The position numbers and the translations under genes are program-made. The notes beneath the pieces were generated by a model. It saw only the letters and a list, made by a program, of their open reading frames with translations. It made no database searches and was not told the origin of the DNA. This document shows positions 1 through 5,120 of a DNA stretch of 5,120 bases, in pieces (positions within the stretch are counted from its first letter, which is position 1; each line of letters opens with the position of its first letter). The DNA comes from JAKORR01 sp964608495 (lineage in GTDB: Bacteria; Armatimonadota; Zipacnadia; Zipacnadales; FEN-943), in contig CAZSOQ010000317.1 in the NCBI GenBank assembly GCA_964608495.1, positions 1 through 5,120 on the forward strand. The letters are read 5' to 3'.

Positions 1-3000
1 CACCGAGACCTTGTAGAGGATGCCGTCCCCCGGGTCGCTGCCGTCACCCTTGCCCACCACGGCGCGAAAGGCCACGGCCGGTCTGGCTGGGAGGGCGACA
101 GGGTCGTACAGGGCAAAGGCGTAACCCACTCCACCGACGTAGGGCGGGTGCATGGCGATGGCGTCCTTGGCGACCTCGCCGCAGATGTAGCGCTGGACGC
201 CCGTGTGCGCGCGGGTCGTGCCCACGTTGGTGGTCTCCTTACCGCCGCGCAGACACATCCCCCCTTGCCAGCGCGCCGGGACTTCCGCCACCGGCCAGTG
301 CCCCTCCTCGACCACCATGCCCCGCTCGAGCGTCTGCGAGGAGGGGCCGGAGGAGAGCTCTATCTCCACCAGCTCGGTCGTCTCTTCCCTGGGCTGGCCC
401 AGGTCGAGACGGGCCACCGTGGGCTTTCCCGGCTCGGCTCGCACCGTCTGCTCCTTGCCCAGCGCGGCTACGGTGATCTCGCGGGCCTCGGGGAAGTTGC
501 TGGTGAACTCGACCACCAGCGTGTTCTCGTCCATGGTGGCGTCCGCGTAGGTCATGGGCACAACCGTGAAGTCTATCCAGGCGCCCTCGAACTGCTGCCA
601 TACGCGGTCGCCGGGACTGGCGTCGGCCGGTACCGTCAGCTCGTGCTGCTGCTGGCCGCGCACGACCACCTTCTCGCCCGCCAGCACCTCGTCGCGCTCG
701 CAGGTCAGCCCGGCGGCGGCGCCCTCGGCCGCCGCGCCCTGCAGCAGGTAGCTGAAGGCGCCCTCGACCGGCACCACATACGTCAGGCCGCGGGAGACGC
801 GCACTTCCGCCGGCCCGAGCTCCTTGCCCTCCTCGTCCAGCGCGACGGCCGACGTAGCCTTGATGGCGAAGCCGCACTCGGCGCCCTCGTAGGCGATGAC
901 CTCGTACTTGCTCTCGGGCAGGATGCGGCACACCCCGATGCCGTTGCCGCCGGCCTTGGCGAACCTCACGAAGCGGCCCCGCCCGTCCACGTACAGATAG
1001 GCGGGCGTGACGGCATAGTCGCAGCGGTGGCCGCCCGGGTCGGAGCTGATCACCTCGACGGCGCCGTCCCGCGTCCAGCCCGCGTACCCGTTCGGCGGCA
1101 GGTCCACCTTGCGCCCGTGGGCCTCGACGGCCAGGCGCTCGTCCCGGTTGCCGTTGACGACCGTCACGGTCCCGTCAGTGTAGCGGGTGACGACCTGCGA
1201 GCGCTGGTAGGCCCCGGAAGCCACGGCGGCCGAGGTATCCAGGAGCTTGCCCTCCGCGTCGGCGTAGCTGATCTCCTCGGCGCTGGCCAGGCAGTAGCGG
1301 CTGTGGAGCTGCTGCAGCATGTAGTAGCTGCGCAGGGCGTTGTGCATTCCGCCGTCGAGGACCAGGAAGCCGGGATGTCCGAAAGCGACGGTTGCCGCAA
1401 GGAAGCGGTCCACCGCCGCGTCCCTCTCCTCGCGGCTGGAGCCCATGCTCTCATCGCGGCCGTAGAACATGCCCAGGCTCCCCATGCCGAAGTTGCAGCA
1501 CAGGTCATGCATGCGCCGCAGGTCGAAGTCCACCAGCCAGGGGTTGATGGCGGGCCGGTAGGGCTGGTCCTGCGCGTAGTTGCCGTCGGTCAGGCCACAG
1601 TAGGAAAAGTGGTTGTTGCCCTCGGAGTACACCGGCCCGTTCCAGGCCTTCTTCTGGTGCAGCATGATCTCGCCGTAGGCATAGAAGACGGCGGTGAAGG
1701 TGCCCGCCCCCGGCACGCGCGGATCGTAGTCCACCCGGTGCCAGGGAGCCACGGCCGTATGCACATCGCAGTAGGCCGTACTGAAGTGGAACTTCTCCTG
1801 GATCTTCGGCGCCAGCATCGCGCAGAACTCCACGGCCCGCGACGGCTTGGGCGCGTAGCACCGCGGCCAGGCCAACTGGAGCTGGTTGTCCGGCGTGCGG
1901 CCCACGAGGTCTGCCGACCAGTACTCGTTCACCGGCGCGAAGTCCGTATAGTTGTTGTACGGGCCGTAGGTGAACCCGAGCTGGTCTATCATGAGCCGGG
2001 CGTAGTCGTAGGCGCCCTGGTCGCCCCCCTTGCCCGGCGCGGCCTTGGTGCGGAAGGTGAAGCTCTCCCCCTCGTCTCGCCACATCGTCTCGTGGTCCGT
2101 GACCACGACCTCGGTCATCCCATAGCGGTGAACGCGCGTCCAGTGCTTCGCGTCGTTCTCCCGGTTGCCCGCGCCATGGGCTCGCCACACGCGCGTGCCC
2201 GTGATGTGCTTCCAGGGCGAGACCGGGTTCGGGATGGCCGGCAGCATCTCCTCATAGTGCGGCGAGAGCGTGACGAATAGGCGCTCATGGCAGTCGTTGC
2301 GCCGGCCGTCGGTCTTGGCGGTGTAGCGCGTGCCGCCGTTATAGGCGACGCCGGCGTCCGTGACGCCGTTGTCGGCCCAGGGCGTCGAGGAGTTGGACAG
2401 GCACCAGTCAGTGTGGCCCGTGAGGAAGAGGGGCTCGTCGGCCGGGCCCGAGACGGCCACCGCGGGGCGCGGACCGCCATAGGTGTAGTAGGGGTTGGTG
2501 ACCAAGCGCGGCTTCCCGAGACCCACCGCCCGGCCGAAGCGCACCTCTGCCACCTGCCCACCGGGCGCCACCACGTCAATCACCAGCGACTTGTTCCACA
2601 GCCGGAAGGTGTAGGTCACCTCGGCCGAGGCGTCGCCGGCGCTCACCCGCCAGCGCGACACAACCTTGTCGCCGTCGAGCTTCGTGCCGAGGGGCTGGGC
2701 CTTCTCCGGCGCCACCGCGCCCGCCTCGCCGGCGAGATACACGCCACCGCCTACGCAGGGCTGAACCTGGCCGCCGCGCCCCTGCCAGACGGCCGTGAGG
2801 TCACTGAGCGTGCCCGTCTCGGGCTTCAGCGTGTAGGTCAACGTGCCGTCCGAACCCTCGTAGGTGAACACGAAGGAGCCGTCCCGCTCGACGACGGAGG
2901 TCTTGAAGTCGTCGGTAACGTTGGGCGGAAGGACGGTCTCGGGGCGGGTCGGAAAGGGGAGCTTGCCGGGGCCCGTGTTGGTTCCCACGCTCTGCCCGGG

Positions 3001-3648
3001 GAACATCGGGATCCCGCGCTCGGGCCGCGGGTCGAACTTCAGGGGCGAGAAGTCCTCGACGAAGACCGCCAGCCCGTCCACGTAGACCGAGCGCTCCTCC
3101 TTGTTCGTGCCCCCCAACACCAGGAAGCCCAGGAAGCGCGAGCCCCCGGCCACCATCTCGATCTGATCCGGGCTCAGCCTTCGGTGGCAGAGGAACCAGT
3201 ACTTCCAGCGAAGGTGAGGCAACTGCACCCGCACCTCGCGACCGTCGGGCGTCTCGAACAGCGCGATCACGGCCACCGCGGGCGTCGTGGGGTCTGGCAC
3301 CCAGCCCCAGCTGTTGCCGTAGGTCCACAGCGTCGCCGCATCGAAGGGCTGGGCGACGGCGATGGGCGACGGCGGCAGCACTCGGACCTGCGGGTTGGGC
3401 CCCGTGGCGCGGTAGGTCAGCTTGCCCACGTACTGACCCCAGATCTGCTGCTCGCGCGACCGCTCGAAGGTCGCCTCGGCGTTCTCTGCCTCCACGCGCC
3501 AGCCCGACAGGTCCTCGAAATCCACCAGGTGCGGGTGGTCGTCCTCGGTGCGGCCCGCCCAGTCCATCTCATAGGGTCGCTTGCCCACGGCCTCTCCCTC
3601 CTGAGCCGGGATCAGCATCACCAACGAAGCCAGTATCATCGCGGTCAT
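1..3648 (-). CDS. Large secreted modular glycoside hydrolase-like protein (3' end beyond the window)
   Basis: The minus-strand frame was read codon by codon from 3648 to base 1: 1216 codons with no stop, so the gene runs off the left edge. Residues are numbered from the ATG at 3646-3648. Residues 1-15 are a hydrophobic export signal ending near IPA-QEG. Residues about 40-200 form a jelly-roll-like region, from FEDLSGW (44-50) to VYVDGL (188-193), resembling a carbohydrate-binding module. Residues about 205-470 are a large beta-sandwich. Residues about 480-770 look like a TIM-barrel catalytic core, with MTEVVVTDHETMW, GPYNNYTDFAP, AYCDVHT (Asp628) and GPVYSEGNNHF (Glu676). Asp628 and Glu676 are candidate nucleophile and acid/base. 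Residues about 820-1110 are Ig-like beta domains. From about 1120 an NPCBM-like sugar-binding domain begins and is cut by the edge. The layout recalls GH101/DUF5696-type retaining glycosidases, but family and substrate are inference. It probably acts outside the cytoplasm. The start was chosen for a perfect Shine-Dalgarno; an in-frame ATG at 3675 would add nine residues (MKVWAGGLT). Confidence 0.85.
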   Translation of the reverse strand, partial: MTAMILASLVMLIPAQEGEAVGKRPYEMDWAGRTEDDHPHLVDFEDLSGWRVEAENAEATFERSREQQIWGQYVGKLTYRATGPNPQVRVLPPSPIAVAQPFDAATLWTYGNSWGWVPDPTTPAVAVIALFETPDGREVRVQLPHLRWKYWFLCHRRLSPDQIEMVAGGSRFLGFLVLGGTNKEERSVYVDGLAVFVEDFSPLKFDPRPERGIPMFPGQSVGTNTGPGKLPFPTRPETVLPPNVTDDFKTSVVERDGSFVFTYEGSDGTLTYTLKPETGTLSDLTAVWQGRGGQVQPCVGGGVYLAGEAGAVAPEKAQPLGTKLDGDKVVSRWRVSAGDASAEVTYTFRLWNKSLVIDVVAPGGQVAEVRFGRAVGLGKPRLVTNPYYTYGGPRPAVAVSGPADEPLFLTGHTDWCLSNSSTPWADNGVTDAGVAYNGGTRYTAKTDGRRNDCHERLFVTLSPHYEEMLPAIPNPVSPWKHITGTRVWRAHGAGNRENDAKHWTRVHRYGMTEVVVTDHETMWRDEGESFTFRTKAAPGKGGDQGAYDYARLMIDQLGFTYGPYNNYTDFAPVNEYWSADLVGRTPDNQLQLAWPRCYAPKPSRAVEFCAMLAPKIQEKFHFSTAYCDVHTAVAPWHRVDYDPRVPGAGTFTAVFYAYGEIMLHQKKAWNGPVYSEGNNHFSYCGLTDGNYAQDQPYRPAINPWLVDFDLRRMHDLCCNFGMGSLGMFYGRDESMGSSREERDAAVDRFLAATVAFGHPGFLVLDGGMHNALRSYYMLQQLHSRYCLASAEEISYADAEGKLLDTSAAVASGAYQRSQVVTRYTDGTVTVVNGNRDERLAVEAHGRKVDLPPNGYAGWTRDGAVEVISSDPGGHRCDYAVTPAYLYVDGRGRFVRFAKAGGNGIGVCRILPESKYEVIAYEGAECGFAIKATSAVALDEEGKELGPAEVRVSRGLTYVVPVEGAFSYLLQGAAAEGAAAGLTCERDEVLAGEKVVVRGQQQHELTVPADASPGDRVWQQFEGAWIDFTVVPMTYADATMDENTLVVEFTSNFPEAREITVAALGKEQTVRAEPGKPTVARLDLGQPREETTELVEIELSSGPSSQTLERGMVVEEGHWPVAEVPARWQGGMCLRGGKETTNVGTTRAHTGVQRYICGEVAKDAIAMHPPYVGGVGYAFALYDPVALPARPAVAFRAVVGKGDGSDPGDGILYKVSV

Positions 3649-3757
3649 CGTCAGCCCTCCTGCCCAGACCTTCATGCCGAACGGGTCCGAATCCTGCTTC
3701 CGCGCCAGGAGGCATGAGTGCTCCCGGCGCCTGCCCCAGGCCCGCGGCGCGTGCCCC
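3649..3757 (-). other. Intergenic spacer between the two carbohydrate-active genes
   Basis: This is a 109-base GC-rich gap. It holds the Shine-Dalgarno of the downstream gene and a short inverted repeat at 3729-3741 (five-base stem GCCTG/CAGGC with a three-base loop), which lacks a following T run. I see no convincing -35/-10 promoter and no intrinsic terminator. That leaves read-through from the upstream gene as the simplest expression model. A start at 3675 would shorten the gap to 82 bases. Confidence 0.5.
3656..3661 (-). promoter_or_regulatory. Shine-Dalgarno site that decides the start of the large secreted protein gene
   Basis: On the minus strand AGGAGG is followed by seven bases (GCTGACG) and then ATG at 3648-3646, which is ideal spacing. 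The alternative in-frame ATG at 3675 has only AGGA about 16 bases upstream, too far to be effective. This favours 3648. The counter-argument is that the longer form would supply a lysine at position 2, giving the signal peptide the positive N-terminus usually seen, which the shorter form lacks. Confidence 0.7.
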
Positions 3758-5120
3758 TCAGTCGTCGGCACGGGTGACGCGGAAGTAGCGCGTGACCGTG
3801 CGCCCCGAGGCCAGCTCGGAGGCACGAAGCTGCCAGGTGCCGGCGAGGTCGTTCGGCGCAAGATCGAGCGTCAGCCGAAACCGCCCGCCCGCGGCGCCGT
3901 AGTAGCCGCTGGACTCCGCCGCCCGGCCGTCGGGGTCCAGGATCTCGACCCTCACGGGCACGACGGCGTCCAGCGCCTCGCCCCCTGCGTCAACGACCGC
4001 GAGCTCCACGGCCAGCGACCCGCCGGTGGGCGCCGTGTCGGGGCAGTCCACGCGCACGCCCGCTATCTCGCGCTCGCAGACCATCAGCAGCCGGCCTTCG
4101 CAAGGACCGAGTCGCGCCGCGACGGCCAGACCGCCCCCGGCCTGCTTCGCCTCGACGGGACCGTGGCTCACCAGGTCATACACGAAGCCCGAGCCGCGGG
4201 CCAGGGCGATCGTCGCCTCCGACGGCAGGCCGTTCTCCATGACGAGGCCGTGGTGCCCCACGTACTCGCCGAACTCGCGGTGGTCGTTGATCGCGAAGAT
4301 GTAGTCCGTGGTCCCATAGCGGCGTCGGTAGGTCACGACGTCCGGGTTGTCGGACAGAACCGGCCAGGTGTACCCGGGGGCCAGTTCCTCGCGAAGCTGG
4401 GCCGCGAGCTTCTGCAGAGCGGCCTTGTCCTCGTCCGCCTTGCGCACCCTCTCGTAGGCCTGCAGCGTGATATCGGGCTTGATGGCCGGGCAGAGCCGGT
4501 CGTCTCCCACGACGATGCCGCCGTCGGCCTGGAAGGCCCTGATCCTGTCGGCCATGGTCCGCGTGATGACGTCGCAGTCCATCATCACCAGGACCTTGAA
4601 GCCCTCGAGCCCTCTCTGCACGACCGTCTCGTCGTAGACGATCTCGGGTTGCAGACCCGCCCACTGCATCACCAGGTAGGCGTCTCCCGTCCAGGTGTGG
4701 CCCCAGCCGTAGGTTCCCCGTCGCGCGAACATCTGCGACGCGAAGCTCTCCAGGAAGGCGACGTCGGACCTGATGCCGGGCACCTGCACCAGCGTCGGCC
4801 CCAGCGGCTCCACCACCTCGCGCACCAGTCGCGCCAGCTCGTGCTGCGTCTGCGGATGGGTGTACCGGTAGCTCGACGTGGAATCGGTCGGCACCAGGCT
4901 CTGCCAGCCGTGGTACATGATGCCCTTGATGGGCCGGGCGATCTTCGTCCAGAAGGCCTCCCGCAGGTGCATGGGATGGATGGTGATGAAGGCCGCGTCC
5001 GGGTCCGTGTCCTCCCATACGGACTGGGCGGCGGGCCTCTGCTCGCTCTCCTTGCTCGCCGGCGCCGTCTGCGAGCGGTACCAGATGATCTGCGTCATCT
5101 TCATGGCCTGCTGCGGGTGA
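3758..5120 (-). CDS. Putative GH42-like/TIM-barrel glycosidase-type protein, C-terminal part (5' end beyond the window)
   Basis: The frame is open from the right edge to a TGA at 3760-3758, giving 453 visible residues. An ATG at 5104 exists, but the frame continues upstream of it (HPQQA before the Met) and the protein begins mid-domain there, so I treat it as internal. Numbering from that Met, residues about 35-72 look like the last strands of a TIM barrel (AFITIHPMHLREAFW, then GIMYHGWQSLVP). Residues about 85-215 look like a Rossmann/class I glutamine-amidotransferase-like fold: FKVLVMMDCDVITRTMADRI followed by GGIVVGDD is the strand-helix-strand pattern of beta-galactosidase trimerisation domains. 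No GxCxG nucleophile elbow is visible, so a structural rather than amidotransferase role fits. Residues about 255-345 are beta-rich (TTDYIFAINDHREFGEYVG). Residues about 345-448 form a terminal beta-sandwich resembling Ig-like or macroglobulin MG2 domains, ending in TRYFRVTRADD. The catalytic residues would lie in the missing part, so activity cannot be judged. It lies 109 bases upstream of the large secreted protein gene, in the same orientation. Confidence 0.85.
   Translation of the reverse strand, partial: HPQQAMKMTQIIWYRSQTAPASKESEQRPAAQSVWEDTDPDAAFITIHPMHLREAFWTKIARPIKGIMYHGWQSLVPTDSTSSYRYTHPQTQHELARLVREVVEPLGPTLVQVPGIRSDVAFLESFASQMFARRGTYGWGHTWTGDAYLVMQWAGLQPEIVYDETVVQRGLEGFKVLVMMDCDVITRTMADRIRAFQADGGIVVGDDRLCPAIKPDITLQAYERVRKADEDKAALQKLAAQLREELAPGYTWPVLSDNPDVVTYRRRYGTTDYIFAINDHREFGEYVGHHGLVMENGLPSEATIALARGSGFVYDLVSHGPVEAKQAGGGLAVAARLGPCEGRLLMVCEREIAGVRVDCPDTAPTGGSLAVELAVVDAGGEALDAVVPVRVEILDPDGRAAESSGYYGAAGGRFRLTLDLAPNDLAGTWQLRASELASGRTVTRYFRVTRADD

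Noticed and set aside
148..2280. 710-codon plus-strand open frame
   Set aside because: It lies codon-aligned opposite the minus-strand gene, its product is low-complexity Ala/Gly/Arg/His/Val without recognisable motifs, and the minus-strand translation is clearly protein-like with domain motifs.
239..2579. Several minus-strand frames (for example 239-931, 1164-1508, 1505-2188 and 2115-2579)
   Set aside because: They overlap the real gene in other minus-strand frames and translate to Arg/Gly/Ala-rich or Ser/Thr/Arg-rich shadow sequences.
2287..3717. 476-codon plus-strand open frame
   Set aside because: It is the same antisense register as the frame above, separated only by the TAG at 2278-2280. 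It extends across the start of the real gene into the spacer and has no protein-like features.
3729..3741. Short hairpin (GCCTG/CAGGC stem) as an intrinsic terminator
   Set aside because: The stem is only five base pairs and no T run follows on the minus strand; such hairpins are common by chance in GC-rich DNA.
3707..3788. Plus-strand AGGAGG followed by ATG at 3714-3716
   Set aside because: The spacing is a single base, the frame is only about 24 codons and it runs into the end of the upstream gene on the opposite strand.
4176..5018. 280-codon minus-strand frame inside the upstream gene
   Set aside because: It is an out-of-frame shadow of the 3758-5120 gene, Gly/Arg/His-rich, with no motifs.
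4878..5120. Plus-strand frame at the right edge
   Set aside because: It is antisense to the strongly protein-like upstream gene and has no Shine-Dalgarno or recognisable domain.

Overview
The window comes from a GC-rich bacterial genome (about two thirds G+C by eye). It is almost entirely coding, and every gene I can support lies on the minus strand. It holds two incomplete genes. At the right is the 3' part of one gene (3758 to beyond 5120). After a 109-base gap comes the start and at least 1216 codons of a second, very large gene (start at 3648, running off the left edge at base 1). There are no RNA genes, mobile elements, CRISPR arrays or notable repeats.

The two products look like carbohydrate-active proteins. 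The upstream gene (right side) encodes the C-terminal part of a protein built as the tail of a TIM barrel, then a Rossmann-like domain of the kind found as the trimerisation domain in GH42-type beta-galactosidases, then a terminal beta-sandwich. The downstream gene encodes an exported modular protein. In order it has a signal peptide, a jelly-roll domain resembling a carbohydrate-binding module, a large beta-sandwich, a TIM-barrel-like core with candidate acidic residues Asp628 and Glu676, further beta domains, and the beginning of a domain resembling NPCBM. This layout is reminiscent of retaining glycosidases of the GH101/DUF5696 kind, but I cannot assign a family or substrate from the sequence alone.

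The genes share orientation and are separated by 109 bases without a convincing terminator, so they could be co-transcribed as part of a polysaccharide or glycoconjugate degradation locus. Large modular secreted proteins of unknown specificity in a high-GC background are typical of Planctomycetota, Armatimonadota, Verrucomicrobiota/Lentisphaerota and related lineages. The phylum guess is weak because no taxonomic marker gene is present.

A trap in this window is that the plus strand carries very long open frames (148-2280 and 2287-3717) exactly codon-aligned opposite the large minus-strand gene. They are by-products of its codon usage and not genes. The real gene is easy to miss because its stop codon lies outside the window.
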